Shown here: positions 48,238-62,302 of the stretch, one piece after another
How positions within the stretch are numbered: position 1 is the first letter of the stretch
Layout: the number at the start of each line of letters is the position of its first letter
Source of the DNA: Silurus meridionalis
Lineage: Eukaryota > Chordata > Actinopteri > Siluriformes > Siluridae
NCBI RefSeq assembly: GCF_014805685.1
Contig: NC_060899.1
Span: 11,819,954-11,883,953, forward strand
Direction of reading: 5' to 3'
Length of the DNA: 64,000 bases
Notes under the pieces: model-generated
What the model was told of the DNA's origin: nothing
The model's database searches: none
What the model saw: only the letters and a program-made list of their open reading frames with translations
Translations under genes and position numbers: made by a program

Positions 48238-48770
48238 CTTAGATTTAGTGTTCCCAATGACGGTTGAATACCAAATGACTCCTTGCTCCCTACATAAGTG
48301 CCCTACATAAGCTTTACAAAACTCCCACTGTAGTGCGCTATATTTGTATAAGGACCCGTTTGGGATTTAGCCATTTTCGTGTCCTTTTCCAGCATGTGCT
48401 GGAAGACTGATTACTAATATTTAACAAAAATATTCAATCATTTTCAACCTGAATGTATTCATTTACATGCCACAATAAGGAAAAAGGAACAAAATTTTTT
48501 AAGTAAAACGTAACAACATATGGCTAGATATATAGTAAAAAATATGTACATATACAGAACTAGTGTATACATTTTATATTGAAATTAATAATAAAATACA
48601 TATTTACAGTGTTTATGATTTTTTTTAAAAATCGTTTTTTTTTAAGAAAATATATGAAAATAGCAATTATTTCATTTATTTAATATGTATTTGGTCTATG
48701 CCCTGCAGAAGTCAATTTGCACATGTAGCAAAATCCATAAACTAGTGTTGATCCTTGTTATGTGATGGCA

Positions 48771-49108
<338 letters not shown>

Positions 49109-49109
49109 A

Positions 49110-50300
49110 AGTTGGGTAGATAGGTAAGAGTAAAAATAAGTATACAAAAGCAATTTACACTATAGATGAAGTATATCAAGAGAATAAATGTATAGGTATC
49201 TATTAAATAAAGAACTTTATAGGTATAGAAAGCAGAAAAAAAAACAGGTAGAGCATGTACAGTACATATACAGTGTAAGGATGTAATGTGGTAGTGCAGT
49301 TTTATGTTTTGTGTAAACATTGCTCATACAATAGCAGTATTATGGAAAAAAGGGCCAGTGCAGTGCAAAAGAATCAATTTGTATGCTGTCAGCCGTGTAT
49401 CAGCAGAACGGTCAGTGGAATTTAAATGCCATACATTTAAGTGTGTATAGGTTTCAGCAGTAGATGTTTGTCAAGTTCAAATATTGCTCAATGTGTTAGT
49501 CCTAAAACAGTTTTGTACAGTGTGATTGCTGTTAGAACAAACAATCTCTCGTAGCACTTCTTTATACAACAGAGCTGAATGAGTTTTCTGCTACGCGGTT
49601 TATTGTTTTTCAGGCATTTTCTTAGTAACATGGTGAATAAAAAACATGGTGACAGGGAGTTGTATTTCATAATGACCTTGCTCAAAGCCACAGCAGTTGC
49701 ATATTGGTGGTTTATAATTTGAACTCGTGAGCTTATGATCAGATCAACATCTCAACCACTGAACAACCACTTCTCCCTGCTAGTGACATGGCGTGGTTAC
49801 GAGGGCAATGTAGTGTCAGGTGGTGTAGTGTCAATGCTTAACTAAGAACCAATCCAAAACACCTAGTGACGACTGGTCCTTAAATTAGCTGGCATGCAAC
49901 AAGCAATATAGTTGCTTATTTATGAAACTATTAGGATTGAGATATGAATTATATGACAAGGAAGGAAATCGTCAACTCTTTTATGCCATCTTGTTTATTA
50001 TTCATGTGAATGTTAGTGCTGTTGTGCTTGGTGCCAAAATCAATCTATCAATCAAACAATGAATACATAAATAAAAGCCAACTGCAGGCATTTGGTAACT
50101 AAAAAAAACCTGATCAAAATGCCAAAAAACACACCTCTTTTTATATTTAAAATTCATGGCCTTGCCATTTTGCTACATATGTAAAGACTTTTTATATACT
50201 ATATTTTATGTGATTTTATACACAATATACAATACATCCCGGAAAAATACATAGATGGCAATTATACATTGAATCAAAATAAGTGTCTCCATAATAAATG
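49110..50300. other. between idh3g and fam3a, nothing recognised
   Basis: AT-rich DNA with no exon. I looked for an ssr4-like gene, the head-to-head neighbour of IDH3G in human, and saw no trace. Confidence 0.45.
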
Positions 50301-50305
50301 AGCCA

Positions 50306-50660
50306 GTGGCAAGTAGGGTTGCAAAGGGGTTTATGGGAATTTACGGGAATTAATTAGAAATTTGGGAAAAATGCATATAAATACAAAGATTTCCTTTGGT
50401 CTTAAGTGGCCTCAGTTGCTCTTCTGTAAGTGTGCTGTGTGTGTGTGTGTGTGAGTGATGAATGTGAAGGGTTAAAATTCAACTGAAATTGCATTAAATC
50501 TGGTTGTATTATACTGCAAGATTTCTTATTTTCAACTACATTTAAGTTCCCTGTTATAGGCTATCCTGCAATTTTAGAAATGCCCAGTGTATTCCCATTA
50601 TTTCCATTATAAATTTCCATGAAAGGTTTCCTGGAAGAACTTTGCAACCCTGGTGGCAAG
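50306..50660. mobile_element. hAT-type MITE with perfect 8-bp target duplication
   Basis: The element 50314-50652 (339 bp) starts TAGGGTTGCAAAG and ends CTTTGCAACCCTG, inverted repeats that differ only at the outermost base. GTGGCAAG flanks it at 50306-50313 and 50653-50660. The interior is non-coding and carries a GT run near 50440. Confidence 0.88.
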
Positions 50661-51019
50661 GTGCGAGAGAGAAACCTTGAGAGGATCCAGACTAAAAAGA
50701 GAACGAATAATCACCTCCAATGTCAATTCATTCCACCCAAGTATCTCAGATGAGTCTTGTGTTGAGGTGGTGGTCACACCTACATGGGCTGGATGGAAAA
50801 AATATGATGGTAAGAGATGCAAATGATGCACATGATGTCCTCACTGAAGGACATTGTATACTATGTAGAAACAGAGACAGAGGAATGAAGTGCATTTATT
50901 ATAATTAGACTACTTGTAAATGGAAAAAAGTACGTTTTTGAGTGTGTAGCGAAAGACTACGCAAGTGCATGCGACATAACAAAGCCTGCCATAGTCAGGA
51001 CAGATAGTAGGTGCACTAC

Positions 51020-51578
51020 AGGTGTCTCTGCCCCAGGTGATCGCGTGTCACGTGGTCGGTGACGCGTTCCTCCGGCAACACAAACCGGAACTAAAAGACG
51101 CTCATGCTCAGACGCGATGTAATCCCGTTCAGTTTGCTGTCCGCGCTTCAGCACCTGGTTTCTTTATCCTGAACCTTGTGCTTTGAGTCTAGGATCAGGA
51201 GGTTCACTCTGCTCGTGAAAAATAGTGTGGGGGGTTTTTTTGTGGCGATCATGGAGTTTTGATCATGCGCGGCGAGCTGCACGGCGGGGCTCCGGTGCAC
51301 AGGGATCGGTCGCGCCCGCGCACTACTTTGCTCTGCCATCGCTGCCTCCAGGCTACTTTTTGATTAAAACGAAACAACCAGCATCCTCAACCTCAACCCC
51401 AACGGTAATTGGAGTGTTGTTTCGCCATTCTGGCTCGGTTGACGCGGCATCTGTTAGCTAGCAACGCGCTTAGCTGAGTAAGTAGCGTTGGAAACGTAGA
51501 CACGCTTGCGAAATGGCTCGCGTACAAATCATGCCATCGCGGAAGTCGTGCGCGTTTATGAAATGATGATCGCTGCAG
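51020..51578 (+). promoter_or_regulatory. fam3a: CpG-rich fam3a promoter and non-coding first exon
   Basis: CpG dinucleotides are dense here (for example 51041-51115, 51240-51320 and 51435-51560), in sharp contrast to the flanks. An E-box GTCACGTGGT lies at 51047-51056. A clean donor, CTGCAG|GTACGT, ends a putative 5' UTR exon at 51578, and the next acceptor is at 52042. The exact transcription start is not visible. Confidence 0.7.
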
Positions 51579-51708
51579 GTACGTTGCTCATTTGTGTCCC
51601 AGGAGACTGGGTGTTGGCGAGGTGCATCTCCATAGTTCCGCTGCTTGTATTGTATTTCAGTGTTGTCCTGTATTTTCTTGCATATGCAGTATTCTGTACA
51701 CGATCTAA

Positions 51709-51710
<2 letters not shown>

Positions 51711-51758
<48 letters not shown>
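51711..51758. repeat. (AC)n microsatellite
   Basis: About 24 AC units in fam3a intron 1. Confidence 0.95.
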
Positions 51759-51762
<4 letters not shown>

Positions 51763-52095
51763 CTGTTGCATTGCGATGTAGGAGTTTGTAAGTTTCTTTG
51801 GGTCTCATGATAGAAATTATGCATGCCCCAGATACAAGAGTCTGATTGCTGGTTTTCCTGTAATTGTTTCTTATCTTACAAGTTAGCTCTTCTTCCAGTT
51901 CCCAGAAGATCTTGATGGTTTGTAAGATAAGAGGAGGGGAAAAATGTGGACTGTCAGGGATGCTATTCAAAACCGGTTTTGTGAGGACAACCAGTAAACC
52001 TTTTTTTTCAGCAAATGATTTTGATGTGTTCATTTCTTACAGGAGACTCAAGAGACACATCATCTGTGCTGTTCACGATCTGCAATCTGGATACC

Positions 52096-52320
52096 ATGAG
52101 GCTGGCAGGTGTGTGTACTTTCTATTTGTTCGCTTGTATTCGTAGAGCTTGAGTATTATAGGACAAAGATTGATATGATTGAGTAAACTGTTTGGATTTG
52201 AAATAGAAGATCGAGGTGGAATAAGTTTTTTTAAATTATTTATTTATTTATTTTTTTGTTGGGGGAAAAGGGCGAACAGAGATCCAGTTGTCAGACCAGA
52301 AACAAAACCAATAGACCTAC

Positions 52321-52371
<51 letters not shown>

Positions 52372-55300
52372 TCTTTGTCATTGCACAGGATACGAAATTA
52401 AGTGTCAGTCCTTATGGTTCATACAAATAAAATATTAAAATGAATGAAACATAAGTGAGCCACTAAAATATTATGGTATTGCACATTAAAAAAAGTCTTC
52501 ATACAGAACACTGTGCATTTCCGAATTTTATTATACAACTCCTGTAATCTGTAATAATAATAACAAAATAAAATAAAAAGACAATTGTCAGCAGCTTACA
52601 TCTGTGTAACACACATGACCACAACCCAAATTAATATTTCCTTCCACAGACGTCCCAGTCTAGTGGGAGGTGTTGTGATGTTTTAGGAAAATGCCTTGCA
52701 AACACAGGAGAAGCAGGAACTTGGACAGTATAGTTTACACACACACAATGCGTATTTTATGTACATCCGGAAGATATGCGGATGTCTTTGCGGGTTTTTT
52801 CTCCTTTTTTTTTTTTTTAACACCTCATTCTCGGCTCATTCTTTCTCAAAACGTTCCACGATCCTCATTTCAAAAAAAAAAAAAAAATCATGGTTTTGGT
52901 TTAATAAAACATCTGTGTGGGGACATGCCCCTAGTTTGGGCATTTTTGCACTTGTTGAAAGAGCTGTATTTGCTGAAAAACGCAGGAGACTCGATATTCC
53001 TGTCTTTAAGGACACGTAAAAAAAACGTGTTTGCCAGATCTTACCATAATAAGAGGGTGTAAAAAGGTAAAGATGTCATTGTGTTCCAGAGTAACAGGCC
53101 ATCAATCACATCCTGTAGAAGAGTACAGATATGATTGATATCCTTGATTGATATCCTTGATAGATATGTGTAGTATTCAGGTTTACTTTTTTAAGTTGGC
53201 AAAACTCGTTCACATATACATGTGTACATCAACAGCATTACACTGGTTAGTGGTGCATTGTCTTGCTCAGCCAATTCCAGGGTCATAGACAGCAATTCAT
53301 TTAGAATGAGATTCCAGACCATCATGCGAGTGCGCACACACATACACACACACACACACACACACATACAAAACCCATTCACACCCTTATTTTCATCTAG
53401 GTGCAGGTTTGAGTAAATCCAATAAAAATACATGCTGGTAGGTTTATACATGTTGAAAATTCATACATACATATATTTTGTGGAATCGTGTGGTAAAAAT
53501 AGTTTTTCAATGACATGGACCAACTTTCAACAAGTGAAAAATGTAGTTTGTAGTAGATTGTATTTCCGTGTTTATTTATATATAATGAAATCTGGTTAAC
53601 CCTCTATAGCAGCAACTCTGACATTATTACAGCTGCCAGGCAAATCACAGATATATTTTATTCTACTTTTCATGCAATTTTCATGCAATTCACAAGCTAC
53701 AGGTGAGCAAATGCTGCACTGCATTTAAAACAGGTATTGTACTTCAATGCAAATCACTGCATAGGCTCACAGACACCTCCATACCTAAATGTTTGTGAAT
53801 ACTGTTTCTTGTGCTGTTCACAAATGCAGCTTAAAGCTCTTAGAGCAAAATATGCTTCCGTTCGGACAGTTTTTTTTTTTTTTTTTTTATAAAGGAGGTC
53901 TAATCCACATACTACATCTATTTTAACAGCATGGCTTTGTAGTAGAAGAGTTCTGGTGCTGAGCTGGCCTGACTGAAGTGAGGACTATTTATCAATTGAA
54001 AACATTTGGTGCATCATGAAATGAAAAATATGATAAAGAAGACCCTGGACTGTTATGCAGTTCGAATCTTGATTCAGACACATGGGGCAACATTCCTTTA
54101 AAAAAAAAAACAATGTATTCCATTGTTGCAACAGTCAAGTTAAAAATGACTGGATTTCTTCTTTAAAATGTTACATTTCCTCAGTTAAAAAAAAATGTTA
54201 TGGTTGATTTTTTTTTTTTTGTGTTCTATTTCAAAAAAAAAAAAAAAAGTAATAATTGTTCTTTAACAAATTTGATTGTGCAATTGAAAATATGTTGAAA
54301 CTGTGTGGAAGTAAATATTTATCTAAAAGCGTGCGGTGATGTTTATTTAAGCTTGTCGGATAGAAGTGCTAGGGTGTACACAATTAGCACGAACTTAATT
54401 GGTGCCAAATTAAGTAAACCATAAAAAAGAAGGTTCTTTAAGAAAGCATTGTAGTCAAAGGTAAATTGCTGTGGCATAAGTGAACTCATTTGTTACATTG
54501 ATTACTTTTCTAAAACAAAATGACAAGTTTTAATTCTTATGATGACATGATTATGCCTTTTACATTGTGTAGTGTTCTGTAAAGGATTGAATCTCCTAAT
54601 AACCTAATTGGTTTCTGCTCAAATATGCAAATGTCCTGGTGAAAGGTGCTGGAAACCTGATATTCCTGTCTCATCTGCCACCCGGATGTGTAATTTTATT
54701 TTTTTTTCCCCACACAAAAAATCATGTACCACAGACTTTACCAAAAGAAGCACGAAAACGCACCTCAATAGACACGTTAAGCATTCAGGTGCTTGTGCTT
54801 GTGTAGTTGTGTTCAGATATTCCAGGGTCATGCAATCAGAATGGGGTTCCAGTCTACCGCACACATTTACACACATTCACACACTTATTTTCATCTAGGT
54901 GTGAGGTCAAGCCTTCACAGTGTCTCTGGGGTTTTCTCCTGGTACTCCAGTTTCCTCCTCACATCCCGGGTGTCATGTGCCCCAAGTTTTCTGGTTTAGG
55001 TTACAGGCTTCCCAGAACCCTATATAATATAAATGTTAAGGAAATTGAATGGATGAAACTTTTTGTTTTAAAGCACTAAATAAACTAAAAGAAACCAACC
55101 AGTTCTTAAACTTCATTTCGGGTGATACTTTTTTCCAATAGAAGGCACACACTTATGGCGCGAGCTTTGGAAGCGCCTGCAGGTAAAATCTCTGAAATGG
55201 AAATAAGCACCCAATGCACCCACGTTGTGTTCAGCTTTCTATGCAAATGAGATGCGACCTGGTGTGGACCCGACCTCCGGCCTGCCTCTCACATTGTTCA

Positions 55301-56190
55301 TGGTTTAATAATTACTTTTATTTCTATTTACCTCACAGGGCCACTGCGTGCCGTCGCCATCGTGTTCATCATAGGCTTGACCTGGCTTCTAGCAAGTTCC
55401 ATACTGGGAGGAGGTTCTGTTATGAAAATGTTCTTTATGGGTGAGCAGAAGAAAAACATACCCTTATTATTTTTTTTTTTATTGACTATAGTGTTATCTC
55501 TTTGGTTTGTTTGGCGATCGCACTGCAGAACAGGAAATGTACTGTATGTTGAAGCACTACAACAAAAAAAGCTCAAATTTAACGAGGCGTGGTTCTTGTA
55601 TCCAGCACACAAATTTTTATACGACCTCACGCACCAGTGTTGAAACACACCATCAGTTCCTGTTTGCAGCAACACCACAAACCAGGCTGCTTCCATTTCG
55701 ATGTTCTTTTGAAATTGTGTATAAAAGTGTGATAAAATCAGGTTGGTGTGACATTGCTATAATCAGTGCTTCCTCCATCTTGTATTTTGGCAAGAGGTCA
55801 CACCAGAAAAATATCGATCGTGTATAGGTCTTCGCATGATAGAAATGTGTAGAGTTTACCAAGCCTGTTAAACTTAAAAACATAGACAACAATGGCAGGT
55901 GTATAAAATGAAACTAGAGTTAGGGCAGTGTCACTGTGGCTACTCACACCGTGATAAGATTTGTTTTGCGCATGCACAGAAAACGGTAAAGAATCCATAG
56001 CATTAGCCGCTAACCAGGATGCGACTAGCGGCTAACACTAGTGCTGTGGTGCGTTTTTATGTCTAGCTTCAAGAATTTATCTTAAAAGACAATTCCACAT
56101 ATTAAAGGAGTGAATAAATGAAGGATGGAAGGAATAAAGACATTTATTAAAGTATGCTGAAATAAGTAGAACGGTTAAGTAGATCATATC

Positions 56191-56271
<81 letters not shown>

Positions 56272-57955
56272 GTAAAACACACACACTTGCATACACATTT
56301 GTATTACCCAAATGTTTTTTTTTAATTAATTTTATTTAATTGATTTAATTTGTTCAAATTTAATTGATAACTCAGTTTTGTATTGCATTAATGAGATTTA
56401 TTTTATTTTTATCAAATATTATTTTATATATTATTTAACCAAGAATAAATTATTTAAAATTGTTTTTAAAAAAAAAAAGTAAAATGTGCAAATGTTGATT
56501 ACAAATGTTAGTAATAATATACTGTGTTAATTAAAAAAAAAAAACACAAGCAATTTTATATTTATATGTTTATATTTCTTCCCCTTAACCATAATACCTT
56601 AATACCCAACCATTGCTCTTTGACTCCTCGATTTGGTGTAAATCTGACAATCCTAAAACCTCTTTAATGCGCACATAATTTTCCAAATAATAAACCATAT
56701 TTAGTTTGTGCTGAACTCGCGATGTAATCACACAGATTTCTTATTTCAGATGTTCATACAGTTCTACTAGTGTTAAACCTCTTAATCATTCACTAATCTT
56801 TTTCCATCATCCACAGGTACACAAGAGGAGCCCACTCCAGGTACACACATTTTTACCTTTCAGGAACATTGTGTGTTATATTTGTGAGGCTTGGTTTAAC
56901 AGTGCAAAAATCTCATTTGTCGCAGAACCGTGGCCTCACAGGTACAAGTGTGGCCTCTCAGCCCCATGTCCTCCGAAACACCTTGCGTTCCGTGTGATTT
57001 CTGGAGCGGCAAATGTTATTGGACCCAAAATCTGTCTGGAGGACAAAATGTAAATATATTTGTCTGCTTTTCCGTTGTGTATCGTCCGAATGTCTCAACT
57101 TTTTGTTTTCAGCTTCTTTCTTACTACTTTATGCCGTTTTTTTTTTTTTGTTTTTTTTTTTTTTTTTTTTTATAAAGAGACTTTTAATATGTATCTTTTA
57201 TAGAATTTGTGTACATTATTTTTATTTTATTTTTTTATTTTTTTTATTGACTATAGTGTTATCTCTTTGGTTTGTTTGGCGATCGCACTGCAGAACAGGA
57301 AATGTACTGTATGTTGAAGCACTACAACAAAAAAAGCTCAAATTTAACGAGGCGTGGTTCTTGTATCCAGCACACAAATTTTTATACGACCTCACGCACC
57401 AGTGTTGAAACACACCATCAGTTCCTGTTTGCAGCAACACCACAAACCAGGCTGCTTCCATTTCGATGTTCTTTTGAAATTGTGTATAAAAGTGTGATAA
57501 AATCAGGTTGGTGTGACATTGCTATAATCAGTGCTTCCTCCATCTTGTATTTTGGCAAGAGGTCACACCAGAAAAATATCGATCGTGTATAGGTCTTCGC
57601 ATGATAGAAATGTGTAGAGTTTACCAAGCCTGTTAAACTTAAAAACATAGACAACAATGGCAGGTGTATAAAATGAAACTAGAGTTAGGGCAGTGTCACT
57701 GTGGCTACTCACACCGTGATAAGATTTGTTTTGCGCATGCACAGAAAACGGTAAAGAATCCATAGCATTAGCCGCTAACCAGGATGCGACTAGCGGCTAA
57801 CACTAGTGCTGTGGTGCGTTTTTATGTCTAGCTTCAAGAATTTATCTTAAAAGACAATTCCACATATTAAAGGAGTGAATAAATGAAGGATGGAAGGAAT
57901 AAAGACATTTATTAAAGTATGCTGAAATAAGTAGAACGGTTAAGTAGATCATATC

Positions 57956-58054
<99 letters not shown>

Positions 58055-60766
58055 GTAAAACACACACACTTGCATACACATTTGTATTACCCAAATGTTT
58101 TTTTTTAATTAATTTTATTTAATTGATTTAATTTGTTCAAATTTAATTGATAACTCAGTTTTGTATTGCATTAATGAGATTTATTTTATTTTTATCAAAT
58201 ATTATTTTATATATTATTTAACCAAGAATAAATTATTTAAAATTGTTTTTAAAAAAAAAAAGTAAAATGTGCAAATGTTGATTACAAATGTTAGTAATAA
58301 TATACTGTGTTAATTAAAAAAAAAAACACAAGCAATTTTATATTTATATGTTTATATTTCTTCCCCTTAACCATAATACCTTAATACCCAACCATTGCTC
58401 TTTGACTCCTCGATTTGGTGTAAATCTGACAATCCTAAAACCTCTTTAATGCGCACATAATTTTCCAAATAATAAACCATATTTAGTTTGTGCTGAACTC
58501 ATGTAATCACACAGATTTCTTATTTCAGATGTTCATACAGTTCTACTAGTGTTAAACCTCTTAATCATTCACTAATCTTTTTCCATCATCCACAGGTACA
58601 CAAGAGGAGCCCACTCCAGGTACACACATTTTTACCTTTCAGGAACATTGTGTGTTATATTTGTGAGGCTTGGTTTAACAGTGCAAAAATCTCATTTGTC
58701 GCAGAACCGTGGCCTCACAGGTACAAGTGTGGCCTCTCAGCCCCATGTCCTCCGAAACACCTTGCGTTCCGTGTGATTTCTGGAGCGGCAAATGTTATTG
58801 GACCCAAAATCTGTCTGGAGGACAAAATGTAAATATATTTGTCTGCTTTTCCGTTGTGTATCGTCCGAATGTCTCAACTTTTTGTTTTCAGCTTCTTTCT
58901 TACTACTTTATGCCGTTTTTTTTTTTTTTTGTTTGTTTGTTTTTTTTTTTTTTTTTTTTATAAAGAGACTTTTAATATGTATCTTTTATAGAATTTGTGT
59001 ACATTATTTTTTTTATTTTTTATTTTTTTTTATAAGTACTTAAATATTACAGGGTATACCGCTATAGGGAGCATGAGTTTTATTAATGTTTGAACACCCC
59101 GATTTGTCAAAACTAATGCCATACTTTTTTTTCAGTTTAAACACTACAACGTTAAACAATTTAGTTTTATAATGGCAGGTATAAACAATCTGTGTCATCA
59201 GCATTCTCTTCTTTTTTTAATTTAAAAAATTTTTTTTATTTATTTTTTTAGCTTAGTTAAAAAACAGGAAATGTTGGTTTGTGCTGACACTGACAGTTTT
59301 TGCTTGGGAAGTTTTCGCTCCTTGTAAGTGAGCTGTTGGTATAAGAATCATAACTTGAACCTGTTAGAACTTTGGAAACACCTAGAGTTTATGGTTTTTA
59401 AAACCATTTGTTTATATGAAACAAACTAAATCAAAGGCAAAAACAGACAGGAATTGGACAGGGAATGTCTGGAAGGAAATGTAGTCGACAGAGGAGTGCA
59501 ATATTTGACATTTTTGGCTCAAACGGAAGAACTTGCTTAAGAAGGGGAACAGGAGGAAAGATGTCAGCAGACTGCCTCACACCCTCAGTCAAACATGGAG
59601 GTGGAAGCTTATGGTATTGGGTTGTTTTGGAGCAGGGAAATTTGGAGACCTATTCTGGGTGAACTTCACCGTACAACAAGACAACGACGCGGAGCATACG
59701 TCTAATCTCTGTAACGGTTATTTACAGAGCAAACAGTCAGCTGGAGTGTTATTTATATCATGGTCTGCTCAGTCACTCCACCTTAATCCTCTTGAACTGC
59801 CCTGGGAAGAACAGGATCTCAAGATCATTTTTGCAAAGAGGCATAGCAAAGTATTTCTGTTTGATCAAAGTAAATCTTCATAATGTCAATTTTCAGAAAT
59901 CCTAGGCGTTTCCACACTTTTACCAGGCCGTGCATTTAAAGTAGCATTAACACGGTTGACAAATGCTGTTTGCTTTGCAGTAATGTAATTGGGTGGAAAA
60001 AGAAAGCTTTGCTTGTTCAGTATTTGCCAGTTATACAACTATAAATGCATGCATACACAAAGGAGTTGTGAAACTAAAGGTATATTTACCTATATAGCCA
60101 TCTACACAAAGCAAATGTGCCAGAGTTGAAACCTTTTGAACGCCTACCTAACTTATTATCCTGTTGTAGACAATGCAACTGTTTTATTTATGTTTCCAAC
60201 CTTTTACCGCCTGCTCGAAGACCTTTCTCAGCCTGGAACTACTGTGTCTGTGGTATATTAGGAAGCACACAGTGAGACCTAATGACTTTGTGTGTTGCTC
60301 TTTTAGCCTCATCAGCAGTGTGAAGAATAATGTCGGCAGAGGACTTAACGTCGCCTTGGTAAATGGTAAGACTTCAAGTGCAGCTGTAATCGTACTATAA
60401 TAATGATTGCGAATACGATCTATACACTATACAGTTTTGGATACCGATTTGTTTTGAACAGGGTCTCAGTCAGTATTTCAATTCGTCCCAAAGGTGTTCA
60501 ACAGGGTTCAGAGCTCTATAGCAAGTCATTCAAGATTTTCCACTTCAACCTATGTAAACCATATCTTCATGGAATCTCCTGAGTCAAGGGAAGGGAAAAT
60601 TTAACGTTATGACATTTAAAGACGTCTTAAATAACTGTATCCCTTCAAGTTTGTGATAACAGTTTGGGGAAGAACCATCCATTGCTGGACAAATAGTGTC
60701 CCAATACTTTTGTCCATATAGTGTAGTCACAGACAGACAGACAGAGAGACAGATAGATGGATAGAT

Positions 60767-60855
<89 letters not shown>

Positions 60856-60973
60856 AATTTCCAGTAATAATGCCTGCATATACTGCAGCGCTTGAGAGCC
60901 AAATGATCAAACAAATAGCCTGGCTTTGTTCATTTGCCTCAACCATGCACAACAAGCCACATGTACATGCATA

Positions 60974-61007
<34 letters not shown>

Positions 61008-62233
61008 TTGTTTGTTTTTTTCATCTTGTATCATGTCAATTCTTTTATTAATTCAAACAGTAAGTCATACGTTTGATCTGTTTATAGTCATTTAATCTTT
61101 TGCAATATCTCCAAGACAAGCTAGTTTCTTTTTGTTTTCTATTTTTCTTGACGTTTATAAAATGTATAAAATGTTGCCAAACCTGAGTGTCTTCCGTCCT
61201 GAAGAATTTAGTTACAGCTTTAACCTGTTACTGTTTATAAGCACTGAAACTGAAGATACCTTGCAAAAAAACAATGCATACCTCCATAAAGAAACCTTAA
61301 TCAACCAAAACTAACTGTTTTCCTTTTTTAAATCCTACATCTGTTATTGCTGAAACTATGAAATAGTGTTAGAATTGGTGTTTTTAATATGGACCTGTGC
61401 TGGTAACCAAAATGATTTGAAAGATTCCGACCAGTGGTGAACAGTAACTAAGTAAATGTAATTTGTTACTGTACTTGAGCAGCTTTTTTTTTCCGAATGA
61501 TTTATGTTGATCATCATGATATTAACACTTTGTTCCTTTTGTCAGGGGTCACTGGAGAGCTTTTGGAAACGAGTTCATTTGACATGTGGGAAGGAGGTTG
61601 GTTTGGTCAAATCCTATCTGTATTCATCAGAGTCTGAATGCTGGCGTAACCATCCTTCTTGTGGTTTTCACAGACGTATCCGATCTGCTGAAGTTTCTGC
61701 GGCCTCTCCATGAAGGAACCCTAGTGTTTGTGGCATCCTTTGACGACCCTGCCACTAAGTAAGCGCACACCTACCGCATCACTGCTCCCTCTCGTGATGC
61801 CCAAATCAATCATGTAATATACGGCTATTCCATAGTATCAGGTCCCTACGTGAGCTAATTATTGTGCGGATTTCAGGATGAACGATGAGGCGAGGCGGCT
61901 GTTCGAAGAGCTCGGCAGCACGGCGGTAAAAGAGCTGGCATTCAGGGACAGCTGGGTGTTTGTGGGAGCCAAAGGAATAGAAAACAAAAGCCCATTTGAG
62001 CAGGTAGGAGCAGCATTTAATATAAAAAATATATATTTTCCTTTTTTTTTTTTAATTGCTAAATATAATGCAATAAATCTACAGAAAGCAGGTACAGAAA
62101 CTAATTAAGAAAACTACATGGACTGGAATTGTTTTTAATTACCTTTATTTAAATATACCATGTATGTGAATATAAAATTATATCAGAGGTAACGAACATC
62201 AATTAACTTAATTTTTTACTTTCTAGTGTTAAT

Positions 62234-62302
<69 letters not shown>

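Noticed and set aside
51470..52033. 187-codon minus-strand ORF
   Set aside because: It overlaps the fam3a promoter and first intron, includes a (CA)n translation and has no recognisable domain.
54600..55070. Possible extra fam3a exon with 90-codon ORFs
   Set aside because: Phases do not fit between the first coding exon and 55339, and the stretch shares phrases with a dispersed repeat elsewhere in the window.
55328..55892. Several 79-122 codon ORFs in the fam3a duplication
   Set aside because: They recur identically in copy 2, lie in intron DNA and overlap each other in several frames; non-coding repeat sequence.
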